Notes under the pieces: model-generated | Databases searched by the model: none | The model's input: the letters and a program-made list of their open reading frames with translations, nothing else | Told to the model about the DNA's origin: nothing | Made by a program: the position numbers and the translations under genes | Shown: positions 12,919 through 22,437 of the stretch, piece after piece | Layout of the letters: each line of letters opens with the position of its first letter | How positions within the stretch are numbered: the first letter of the stretch is position 1 | NCBI RefSeq assembly: GCF_003254395.2 | Contig: NC_037651.1 | Coordinates: 7,942,001 to 8,006,000, forward strand | Source: Apis mellifera | Lineage: Eukaryota; Arthropoda; Insecta; Hymenoptera; Apidae | DNA length: 64,000 nucleotides | Direction: 5' to 3'

Positions 12919-13720
12919 TCGCTTAACCGGAATAGATTAGCGTTCGAAGGGGTCAACGGAAACTCGATTCGAATTGAATCATTTTTATTTCTTTCTTTCT
13001 TTCTTTCTTTCTTCGTCTCCTTCTCCAATTTTATCCAAGTTAAAAATTCAAAATTTACGAAATTTTCTAAAAGAAATTCCAAATTTATTCTTTTCCCTAT
13101 ATTGGAATTGAAATGGATCAACGAGACAAGTACAAGTTCAAGTTTTTCCTTTCTTTTTTTTTTTCTTGCTCGCAGAAAAAAGAATATCGCTTAACCGGAA
13201 TAGATTAGCGTTCGAAGAGGTCAACGGAAACTCGATTCGAATTGAATCATTTTTATTTCTTTCTTTCTTTCTTTCTTTCTTCGTCTCCTTCTCCAATTTT
13301 ATCCAAGTTAAAAATTCAAAATTTACGAAATTTTCTAAAAGAAATTCCAAATTTATTCTTTTCCCTATATTGGAATTAAAATGGATCAAGAGACAAGTAC
13401 AAGTTCAAGTTTTTCCTTTCTTTTTTTTTTTCTTGCTCGCAGAAAAAAGAATATCGCTTAACCGGAATAGATTAGCGTTCGAAGAGGTCAACGGAAACTC
13501 GATTCGAATTGAATCATTTTTATTTCTTTCTTTCTTTCTTTCTTTCTTCGTCTCCTTCTCCAATTTTATCCAAGTTAAAAATTCAAAATTTACGAAATTT
13601 TCTAAAAGAAATTCCAAATTTATTCTTTTCCCTATATTGGAATTAAAATGGATCAAGAGACAAGTACAAGTTCAAGTTTTTCTTTTCTTTTTCTTTTTTT
13701 GCTCGCAGAAAAAAGAATAT
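12919..13720. repeat. Three-copy tandem array, unit about 268 bp, with internal (TTTC)n and poly-T
   Basis: The anchor TCGCTTAACCGGAATAGATT recurs at 12919, 13187 and 13454 (spacings 268 and 267). Each unit has a (TTTC)n microsatellite, a conserved middle (CTCCTTCTCCAATTTTATCC) and a T-rich end with an acceptor-like TTGCTCGCAG. Copies 2 and 3 are nearly identical; copy 1 differs at a few bases. The unit length is not a multiple of the frame in both steps, yet long open frames run through it on both strands (for example 83-residue minus frames repeated per unit). These are repeat translations. Confidence 0.92.
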
Positions 13721-13941
13721 CCGCGCGAGGAGGGCCCGAATTGCGTAACCGGCCTCCATCCTCCTCGTCCATCAATTTTATTCTACGCGTTATTTCGCCG
13801 GGTAACGAGAACGAGACTGGAGGTCGAAGAGGGAACAACACGAACCAGATATCACCAGTCGCGCCTCTTATCAGTCTATTACGACAGTAATAACACTCTT
13901 AATTTCATCGACTCGCGGATCGATGCCTGCGCTACACCACA

Positions 13942-13978
13942 CATCATCATCATCGTCATCATCATCATCATCATCATC
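13942..13978. repeat. (CAT)n microsatellite
   Basis: Thirteen or so CAT triplets with one CGT interruption, followed by a diffuse CCATCG run. Confidence 0.85.
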
Positions 13979-14985
13979 GCCATTACCATCGCCATCCATC
14001 AAACGCGACGACGCGTTTGGATAATGATGGGACAAACGAGGGATTTAGAAAGAAAGAAAAAGAAAGAAAAAGCAATTTTCCAAAATCGATGGAACCGTTT
14101 CTTCCGTGGAAAATCTCTAGTTGCAAGTTGGATCGAGAATTTTTTTTTTTCTTTTTTTTTTTCCCTCCCCCCGCTTCGTTTCGAGCGATTCGACTAATTG
14201 CTTTTCTTTCTCGGTACTTTCCGCCCGGTTGGACGGGGAGATACGGGAGAACTACACGAGTTTCTGTTTGAAAATCGGTTTAGGAGATTTCGATGGAGGG
14301 CGAACACCGTGCGAGATTTAAACTTGCCACTTTCCACGCTGTTTCTCCGTTAATTAGATGTCACCGCTCGTTCTCCTTCTCTCCGAATTTCTCTCTTATC
14401 TTCGATTTTGTTCTTGTTGTTATTATTATTATTATTATTATCGTCGTCGTATCAACATCGTATGACGTGGATTTCGAGAAGCGGAAAAAATGGAAGGAAG
14501 CGAAGAGAAATCGTTTATCGTGGAAATAAAAAGAATAAGCTCGATAAACTGGTCCGTTTCCGATAACGGAATCGCATGCAAATACGCGCTACTGTACGCG
14601 ATTCTATTTTCATCGGCGATTCGCGGATCGCACGTGATCGTTTAAAGTTTGCGCCGATTAAGAAAACGTTTTAATCTATTTCGCGTTTTCGCGGTTTACT
14701 CTCGCCTCAAGTTGGTCAACGATTGACGAGAGAATCGATAACCCTTCGATTCGTCTCGCCCTCCTCCAAGTATATCGCGAGGACGCGCGATCGATAAAAC
14801 GAGCGAGCCAATTGGCCAAGATAATTGGGGAACGGTATACGGTTCGTCCAATGATAATTATTCGCGCGCCAATTCCGTCCGCTCCAATTTATATTTGTAC
14901 ATAATTATTCAAACATTATCGACGATTATCGGTTACCAAACTCGCTACGTAAATAAAATAAATATATATACGCGTGTGTACTCAC
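13979..14985. other. Intron start downstream of the large exon
   Basis: Begins (minus strand) with donor GTGAGT at 14985-14980 and runs left. Includes an (ATT)n tract near 14.42-14.45 kb, T-rich runs at 14.14-14.16 kb and CpG-rich sequence at 14.5-14.85 kb. No exon seen. Confidence 0.6.
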
Positions 14986-15473
14986 TTTGGGCCGATCTTC
15001 TTCAACTCCCCGAGCGTGGGATTGTCCGAGGGATCCTCCCCGCTGATCCTAGCCACACCCTCGTACACGCTAACACCGTAACCCTTCACCACGAGGTCCG
15101 CCAAATCTGGAAAACTGTCGTGCACCTCCGTTTTCTCCGTCCTCGACTCCGTCCTCCTCCTCCCCCCCTCGTTGCCTGCCCCCTCCCCCCTCCCGCCGCT
15201 GCTCTGGGTCGTGGCGGACGTGTCGCCGCTCGTCTGCTCCCTGCTCGCGTTCAACCTTTGCAAAAACTTGCGCCGAAAGTTGTTGTAAATGGTGTCCGTG
15301 TTCGGGTCGTCCCCGACGCGGACGCGGCCGTGGCTCGGTACCAAATGATGGCCGCTGTATCCAAGATCCATCTGAAGATCCATCACCAACAGTATGGTGA
15401 ACAGTATCGCGAACGCGCTCAAACCGAGCATCAGTTTGTCGCGGATCCTGATCATTCTCACCGCCAACTTCAT
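14986..15473 (-). CDS. Shortest ATG-initiated reading within the large exon: signal-anchor and lumenal stem
   Basis: The first ATG in the main frame is at 15473-15471. Translation from here gives 162 codons plus two bases up to the donor. The product opens with a short basic stretch (MKLAVRMIRIRDK), a hydrophobic segment at about residues 14-33, then a polar stem with the N-glycosylation sequence NAS and a Gly/Arg/Glu-rich linker. The last residues before the splice are NPTLGELKKIGP. This is a typical type II signal anchor. If the upstream open frame is 5' UTR, this is the real start; if it is coding, this is an internal methionine or an alternative isoform start. The two readings predict very different cytosolic tails (about 13 versus more than 450 residues). 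Confidence 0.5.
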
Positions 15474-17096
15474 CTTCCGCTCTTCCTTCCACTCTTCCCC
15501 GCCCGCCCTCCTCCCCCTATTATTATTACCTCTTCCCTCGTTCGACGACGCACCACCACCACCACAACCAACACCACCACCACCACCACCAGCACAACCC
15601 TTCGACCGAACACCTTCCTCGTTTCTCACAACGCGGATCGTGACGAGATCCGTGCCAGCGACCACCACGCGCGCATCGTCCCCCGTCGCGGGACCTATCC
15701 TCCCCGGGATGGAAGGGCACGGCAAGACGCGCGAGCGGACAGGAGGTCGCGAGGCGCTCGCTGCAACGACCGACGAGTCCCCTTTGTCCAGCGACCGGCC
15801 GTCGCCGCCGACTGCCACCGACTCTTCCTCACTTCCTCGCCGCGGACCGTTCCGCTCGGGCCCTCGCGTCTCCTCCTCGTCCTCGTCGTCCTCGTCCTCC
15901 CCCTCCTCGTCCCCGCCGTTGCCCGCCGAATTCGCAACTTTGCATTTTACCAGCCACGCGGCCGTCGCCAGCCGCGCGTGCACCTCGCCTCGTATCCGCC
16001 ACTTCCTCGCCGCCGCTTTGTCCTTGTCGTCCCACCGCTCGACGTTATCGCGCCTCGACCCCCGATCGCCCGCTTCCCAGTCGTCGGGCGGCGGCGAGCG
16101 CTTCGCCTTCGACCTCCTCCGCTCCGCCGACCCGACCCGACCCGATCCCGCGGACGCGTTTCGACGCGAGGCGACGCCCGACTCGCCGCGGACGGTGCTC
16201 GACAAGCTCTCCTCGCTCCGCGACCTCGCCCGCCGAGGGCCGGAACAGGACCCAAGGGAAGACCTTTCGCCCCGACGTCTGCCGATCGCCGCTCGTTGCT
16301 CCAACGATCTCCGATTGTCCTCCGCCCGGATCAGATCTTCCACGTCCTCCGTCGAGACGCTCCTCGACGAGTCCTCGCCCCGCTTCCCGCTGATACGGAT
16401 TTCCACGAGATCGTTCGAGGGGACGTCCTCGATGCTCGGCTCGAGAAGATGATCCGCGGGAAGAGGACGAGTCGTAGAGACAGGCGGATCGCCCAAATTC
16501 CTCTTAGATTTTTTCCTCCTCAGAGGCGGTATCGGCCTCTGGCCGTCGTCGCTCGACAACAATTTCCTCCGCAGAACCGGCAGCGGACTCTTCTGAATAT
16601 TCCTCACCAATCTCTCGCACCCTTCCGCGATATTGTCCCTCGAGCTTTTCACCAATCTTCTCAAGAAAGAGTCGCTCTTCCGCAACTTAACCCTGCCCGC
16701 TCCCTCCTCCCTTTCGCCCTTCCCCTCCTCGACAACCGACTCGGATCCAGGCCTCCTCCCCCGATCCTCGCCTCGCCTTATCGAGGGATCGAGCTCGGCG
16801 CCCGAGTTTCCCCTCGACCCTTCGCTATCTTCCAATGTCTGGCGGCTCGAACGCGTTGTCTCCTCCGCGGAACCGCTTCCGTGACATCTCCTCTCGTCCA
16901 GAGTTCCCCCTCGGACGCGGGACGCGAGGGCAAGCCAGGGATTTCGCGCGGGAAACGGATTCGATCAACGTCCACCGAATGCGACGAGCTCGCCTTTTTA
17001 TCACCCTCGAACAAGATCCTCTTCGATCTTGCGTCTGGAAGAAGTCGACTGTCTGGACGCCCCTTCGTCAGCCCTTCGATTCCACCGCGCCGCGCT
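14986..17096 (-). CDS. Large coding exon of a type II membrane protein, probable FAM20C-like (CG31145-type) secretory-pathway kinase, N-terminal part
   Basis: Seen: the exon starts after a clean acceptor (T-rich tract then GCAG, AG at 17098-17097) and ends at donor GTGAGT (14985-14980), leaving phase 2. The main frame is open from 16964 to 14986. In order it holds a Ser/Arg/Glu-rich region, a basic segment at 16691-16560 (contains LRKSDSFLRRLVKSSRDN), an acidic tract (near 15.87-15.92 kb), a Gly run (15549-15594), then MKLAVRMIRIRDK at 15473, a ~20-residue hydrophobic anchor (LMLGLSAFAILFTILLVMDL), and a lumenal stretch with DLGYSGHHLVPSHGRV and one N-glycosylation site (NAS). Family knowledge: insect FAM20C-like proteins are Golgi/secreted kinases anchored this way; the match is from memory. 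No kinase catalytic motif is in the window, so those exons must lie further left. Odd: the frame has no ATG before 15473 and two apparent one-base shifts near 17072 and 16910. Coding is well supported; the family name is moderate. Confidence 0.7.
15549..15594 (-). repeat. (CCA)n trinucleotide run coding for a Gly/Cys-rich tract
   Basis: The plus strand is an imperfect run of CAC/CCA triplets. On the minus strand it encodes a Gly-rich stretch with two cysteines, about 25-40 codons before the membrane anchor. Runs like this vary in length between individuals, so the tract is a likely site of length polymorphism in the cytosolic region. Confidence 0.8.
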
Positions 17097-17203
17097 CTGC
17101 AAAATAAACCAAGGGAATTAGAGAGAATTGAGGAGGATTTTTGTTTCTCGAAGTGGTTTGGTAGATATTTAAGAAAGTTTGTATCTTTATTTTATATCCT
17201 TCC
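17097..17203 (-). other. Intron end upstream of the large exon
   Basis: The minus strand reads a purine/AT-rich segment ending TTTATTTTGCAG at 17097, the acceptor of the large exon. A plus-strand open frame that continues across the exon (14895-17261) is the shadow of GC-rich coding sequence. Confidence 0.6.
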
Positions 17204-17790
17204 GCTCGATCGAATAATTTCTTTCTCGGGCGAGATTTTGATGAGCGTCTCTACGAAGTAACGTGAAATGGTTTTATACATTATTATGTATGTTGAAGAA
17301 AGGAAGAGATAAAGGGACTGGTTATTCGCGAATTTACGAGTATAAATCACAGAGCGCGAACCAGCAACTCGAGATTCGTGTCGATCCTTCTCGCTCGATC
17401 GAATCCTTTTTCACTATGGCGAGAAGTGATCAGCTTCTCTATGAGGTAATATAAAATGATTTTGTATATATATATATTGAAGAGACGAAGGGATAAAATT
17501 ATTCGTGAATCGATACTCTTATTAATTTAATTACGAGATGTAATATAAATCACAGGGTGTGAACTAATAACTCGAGATTTATATCGATCTTTCTCGCTCG
17601 ATCGAATCCTTTCTCGGTTTCTAAGAGACAAAATGATTTTATACATTTTCTGTGTATAATAAAAATGAAGAGATAAAGGAACTAATTATTCGCGAATCGC
17701 CACTCCAGTGTCAAATCGCACAGAGCGGATTCGAGATTGTTCGATGAATTTCTTACAAAATAATTTCGCGCACAAACGCGTGAAATTTTT
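17204..17790. repeat. Diverged tandem array, unit about 190-200 bp, next to the large exon
   Basis: The anchor GCTCGATCGAAT recurs at 17204, 17393 and 17596 (spacings 189 and 203). Between anchors the order is conserved: AAATG(A/G)TTTT(A/G)TA, AGATAAAGG, TTATTCGCGAAT, TATAAATCACAG, AACTCGAGATT. A fourth partial copy follows to about 17.75 kb. Copies are clearly older than those at 56 kb because they carry many substitutions and indels. Confidence 0.75.
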
Positions 17791-18220
17791 ATATTTTGAT
17801 AATACTACGTGTCATACTTAAGAATTTATTCGTGAAACGACGATATTTTACAAATCAAACTCAACGGTTCACTTTCTCGAGTGAAATAAGTCATAAAGAG
17901 TCGATAAAATACATTCGCCATATTAATTCTCGTTAACAATTCTCATCAACAAGAGTTAGTTTCGTCTTTTCCGATAAACAAAAAATATAAGTATAAATAT
18001 AAAATATTTCTTCGATATATCTCCTAAAACGAGGCGAACAATTATAACACCCTCGAAGTATAATAAGAAACAGACTAAACGAGAGAGAAATCTATTCTTC
18101 GAACGAACGAAGGAAAAATCGTCGGTCGCCGGAAAAAGCGCCACCGTCCCGCTCCAGCAGGAACCATCAACCCCTCCCGTACTCGTATCAGTCTAAATAT
18201 AAATCACCGTTTTATGCGTA

Positions 18221-18259
18221 TAATAATAATAATAATAACAATAATAATAATAATAATAG
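18221..18259. repeat. (AAT)n microsatellite
   Basis: About thirteen AAT triplets with one ACA interruption. Confidence 0.85.
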
Positions 18260-18491
18260 AGCTAGCTGCACGCTTTTTATCGAATTCCCTATGCGATGGG
18301 CGGTGTTATACGCGCGTCCAAGGATGCCAAGGATGCAAGATGGGTCAAGGTGGTTGCTTCAAGGTGTCGTGGCGGGTCGAAAGAGGAGAGATATCAACTG
18401 TGAAATAGAGTGACGGTAATGGCGTGCTTCGTGTTGCGAGAGTGGCCATTACAGTTATCGCGAAAGTCGCGTCATAAAGGTGGTGAGGGAA

Positions 18492-18505
18492 GGGGGGGGG
18501 GGGGG
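18492..18505. repeat. G14 homopolymer
   Basis: Fourteen consecutive G, unusual in this AT-rich genome. Flanked by GGGA-rich sequence, it could form a G-quadruplex on the plus strand; it is also a place where base calling may be wrong. Confidence 0.8.
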
Positions 18506-19415
18506 TAGCACGCAAGATGAGAAAAAGAGAGAGAGAGAGAAGATCGTAAAGGTTGGCCCCTTACACCGCATAATTTAATATCCCGACCTGCATTAAGTTC
18601 GAACCAGAATATTCGCGGAATCGGTTAACAGGAATTGTTATTCGGTCCCGATTTCTTCATTCTTTACGGGGCAGCAACTTCTCGTTCCACTCCCGTTTCA
18701 CCGTTTCGTTTAATTCTTCCCGATTTTTGCGAGATAGAACTTTGCCAGTTCTTCGAGAAATTTCAAATTTCTTTATCCTTTTTTTTTGAAACATCGCGTT
18801 TCGAAGGGATTAAAATGAAGGGGATTTAAAGATGAAGAATACTCGTCCCATTTGAACAAACGTTGGATGGTTCACGAAACATAAGAAGCCGGGTGTAGAA
18901 TCGCGGTTGAACGAATCTCCAGTGCAGATAGAAGGAAGAAAGGCTCCTGGTTCCATCTCTTCCTGCGGAAAAACGCGAATGCCTATCTTTATTATCGAAG
19001 GGAAGGAGGAGGAAGAGGAGGAGGACAGGAACACGTGGAATTTGAACGGCGCATCGATTCGCGGAAAGAGAGTTACGACGGGACGTTTCGTTCTTATGTT
19101 TCGTTCCCTCCGGATGCAAGGGGCCATTCAGATCAAAGATTTCACCCTGGAACGACACCGTTTTCCAATCGTTTCGTAAGAGCTTGGGAGGAGGAGGAGG
19201 AGGAGGGTATGGATAAACGATAAATCTATCCCCGCCCCCTCTCGCGGAGACATTAACGCGAGCAATTTCTACGAAAATGCCCTGTAACGCGTTGGATGGA
19301 CGATTTTCTGTGACGTGGCCGCGCGATAGACCAATAAGTGGTTATTGTTTCGAGGGAAATTTCTTTTATCTTTTTTTCTTTTTCAAGAATTGAAAGGGTT
19401 GAAAATTTAAAACGT

Positions 19416-19784
19416 GGATTAAGAAGATATTCGATTGAGAATGGCTAGAATTATTGAAGTTATTGAAGGAATAATTTTCATTTTTGATAAAAAAAAAAAA
19501 AAGAAAAGAAAAGTAACGTTTGTGATAATTTCAAGTTTCACGTGATCACAAAGTGTGAGAAATTCGTCATATTTTTCGTTTTAAACGCGGGACCGACTTT
19601 TAAAACTTGGATTAAGAAGATATTCGATTGAGAATGGTTAGAATTATTGAAGTTATTGAAGGAATAATTTTCATTTTTGATAAAAAAAAAAAAGAAAAGT
19701 AACGTTTGTGATAATTTCAAGTTTCACGTGATCGCAAAGTGTGAGAAATTCGTCATATTTTTCGTTTTAAACGCGGGACCGACC
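19416..19784. repeat. Two-copy tandem duplication, unit about 193 bp
   Basis: GGATTAAGAAGATATTCG occurs at 19416 and 19609. Both copies carry an A run, then AAAAGTAACGTTTGTG, TTTCACGTGATC and AAACGCGGGACCGAC. They differ in A-run length and a few bases, so the duplication is recent. Confidence 0.92.
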
Positions 19785-20792
19785 CGCGAACTAAAACTAG
19801 TACGAGTTAATTTGTCGTAAGTGATAAATACAGTTACGTCATAACCCGTTAAGATTACTCTCCGAGGCTCGATAACATCGAGTTTACGTAACAAAAAGTG
19901 GGGCATCGCCGTATTTTAACGTTGGACAAAATAACACGATGAATTTATTGAACCGAATTTTGATTAATATCTTATTTACTCGATCGAGTCGATGTACTCG
20001 TTCGATCAAAAAGTGATTCCGCGAAGAAGAATTAAAGAACGCGACACGAGAAACAAACGGAGACACAGTTTCCAGTTCCTTCGAGAAATAAGGGAAGAAA
20101 ATGGGCGAGATAAGGAAAAACGCGATTCGAAATGGAATATCGGTATTCGTTCCATTTACACGTGGTCGCACGTGCGCCTTTCACGGGTTATAAATACGGG
20201 GGTTAATTGCGAGCAGTCGGCGCCGATTTCCCCCGATTAAACGTTAAAAGCTCGGCTCGCGTGCTTCCTTCTAATTAGAAATTTTCGATTATTAAACCAC
20301 GGGAAACGCGATTCCATCGGCGTAATTGGAGTATCGTCACGGATTAGAAGACTGGTTGTTCGATCTTTCGATTTTTCTCAAAAATTTCGGTTGTTCCAAG
20401 TTCCGTTTCTTTTTTTTTCTTTTCTTTGGAAAGCACAAATTCGCGAAATACGTTCATTATAATATAAGATGACGCGTGCAAAATTTCAATTGCAATAAAT
20501 GGAAACTCGAAATGGAAATTCGAAATTTAACGAACCCGTCAAAATTTCGTATTTTTTTCTTTTTTTTTTTTTTGTTTCACGATCATTATCGAAAATGTTT
20601 TCGACAAAATTTCGACAAAATATTGTAAATTTATCGGGATAGAAACGCGTAATTACCCGTACCCTATTTATTCTCGCGACACATCTCGCTTTAATTGCAA
20701 TCCCTGTTTATCTGAGATAAAATAGATACATAGATTGCTAACAGGCGGATAATTTTAGCGTTAATTAGGGAAAATGTGCAATAGAATAATCC

Positions 20793-20815
20793 TAACGCGA
20801 TTAATAATCGCGTTA
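20793..20815. repeat. Perfect inverted repeat, 10-bp arms, 3-base loop
   Basis: TAACGCGATT-AAT-AATCGCGTTA. Unusually GC-containing for a chance palindrome in AT-rich DNA. It could be a dimeric factor site or a hairpin. Confidence 0.7.
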
Positions 20816-21589
20816 CACAAGATTTAACGCTCAATTTCCTTAAAAATCGTGCAAATGCTCGTTCCTCCCCTTTCAACGAATCGGATTCTTAAACGAACAA
20901 TTTCAATCGATTTCACGATCCTTCCTAAAACGATCCTTCTGTCAACACGCGAAATCCATTAAAAATAAAAAAAAATAAAATAAAATAAAATAGAATAAAA
21001 AAAATAAAAAAGGGAACGGAAAGAAAAAGATAGAAAGAGGAGGGGGAGGAAAAAAATAGTTTCCGTGTCGGATGGAGGTCGCTAAGCTCGAAAACGAATT
21101 CACAACGTGTTGTTTGCTCGAAATAGAATCTCTGCGTGATTGTTGCCGAGCATAACACTCGAAACATCCGCGTTTATTATTATTCGCCAGCCGTCTGATG
21201 GAAAATAAAAAAAAGCACACCCTGGGATTTCAACGCATTATCCGCCGTCTCCTCGACGGGGGAGGGGGGAGGAAATTCGCGATTCGCCCCCGGGATGAGA
21301 GCGGACAACTTCTTTCGAGATGCTCGTCAAAGTTTCGAAAAAGGAAAGAAGGAAGGAAGGGAAAAAGAGTCTCTCTCTCTCTCCAGTAAAATTGAACTTT
21401 ACGTTATTGTTCTTACTATCGTTACTACCTCCTCTTCTCAGGAAAGAATTATTCGTTGGTCCATTTTCAGAAGAAACGATGTTCGTTCGTTGAGACTTTA
21501 ATTCGAGGCTTTGATATCGAAACGAATGATTAATTCGTAATTGTATAAATATAAGGAGAATTCGACGGATGATTGTGATCCCATTGCGT

Positions 21590-21611
21590 AAGAACGTTGT
21601 GCAACGTTCTT
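21590..21611. promoter_or_regulatory. Perfect 22-bp dyad with a C/EBP-like core
   Basis: AAGAACGTTG-TG-CAACGTTCTT has ten-base arms and a two-base spacer. The core GTTGTGCAAC fits the known C/EBP (insect Slbo-type) consensus. A perfect 10+2+10 dyad is rarely seen by chance in 64 kb. Binding is inferred only. Confidence 0.4.
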
Positions 21612-22342
21612 CGTATTTCCGACCAAGTTATTTTCAGGCCTTCGTTATAAACAGGCCTTCTTCCTCCAAACATAACAGAATAACAATAAAGATTAACGGT
21701 CAGCGAGCCGTAAAATCATACTAAATTTTGCACCTCATTGAGCTTTTAATGAGTTCACGGATATTTAAAGATATATTCCCTTCCTCTCTCTCTCTCTCTT
21801 TCAAAAAAAACTCTCCTCCTTTCGACGCGTAGTGAAACTTTTCCAAACTATGACTCCACTTCGCAACAACTACAACGATTCTCCAGTTTATTCTCATCTC
21901 TACTATGTTCCTTCCCCTCCCCCAAAAATTTATTTGTATCTGAAATAAAAAATTTATCCGCGAAAAAAAAGAAATGAAAATAAATAAATAAACAAATCGG
22001 AAATTTCCGTACTCGCGGAAAAAGCGGAGAAAGAGAAAAGAGAGATAAATTCGTGCGATAGATCTCATGAAATATTGAGGGGCGGATGAAAATGATGTCG
22101 ATAAGTTAGTCGGGCGACGAGCGATCCTCTGAATGTATCTCCTCCTTGGATCTTCGAAGGAAGAGAATATGCAAAACGGGAGAAATGCGAGGAAAGAGGG
22201 GCGAGGATGAGGGTTGTATGCGCTCGAAACTACGGCCGTGGATCATTTAAATATTGCACAGGGGACGAGTAAATAAAGGATAAGGTCGAACGTGAGGGAG
22301 GAATCTGGGATCAGTTTTCTTTCTCTCTCTCTCTCTCTCTAG

Positions 22343-22437
22343 GAATGGCCGAAATGCCCGATTTTATCAACCTTCCTGATCATAAACTGCGTGCTTCGAC
22401 GTTCGTTTTATAGTTGTCTGTTTATTGGGAATTACAG
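22343..22437 (+). other. Candidate plus-strand internal exon
   Basis: Seen: (CT)n followed by TAG (AG at 22341-22342) as acceptor, 95 nt, then TTACAG|GTAAGA as donor. One frame is open throughout (EWPKCPILSTFLII...), and another starts with ATG at once (MAEMPDFINLPDHKLRAS...) but stops after 22 codons. Both splice sites are good, which is uncommon in the window. No partner exons are identified and the (CT)n could mimic an acceptor. It may be a non-coding RNA exon. Confidence 0.3.

Larger units (their letters stand above)
17791..19415. other. Non-coding stretch with microsatellites
   Basis: Contains an (AAT)n tract at about 18221-18259, a G14 run (18492-18505) followed by (GA)n, and a GGA run near 19185-19206. 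Short frames at 18.8-19.2 kb lack support. Confidence 0.55.
19785..22342. other. Non-coding stretch with perfect inverted repeats
   Basis: Includes inverted repeats at 20793-20815 and 21590-21611, the spaced direct repeat CAGGCCTTC (about 21.64-21.66 kb), a GGA/GGG patch at 21.26 kb and a (CT)n tract ending at 22340. A 115-codon minus frame at 21721-22068 has an ATG but is dominated by Phe/Leu/Arg from T-rich sequence; not called. Confidence 0.55.

Noticed and set aside
13166..14197. 343-codon plus-strand frame
   Set aside because: It is the translation of the 268-bp tandem array and of the microsatellites that follow; it starts at TTG and has a repeated residue pattern.
14895..17261. 788-codon plus-strand open frame, and a 352-codon one at 15394-16452
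   Set aside because: They are the reverse of the GC-rich minus-strand coding exon. They are Pro/Arg/Leu-rich, lack ATG-linked structure, and cross the exon's splice sites.
21721..22068. 115-codon minus-strand ATG frame with an internal acceptor-like TTTCAG
   Set aside because: Residues are mostly Phe/Leu/Arg from T-rich DNA and no donor, poly-A signal or domain supports it.
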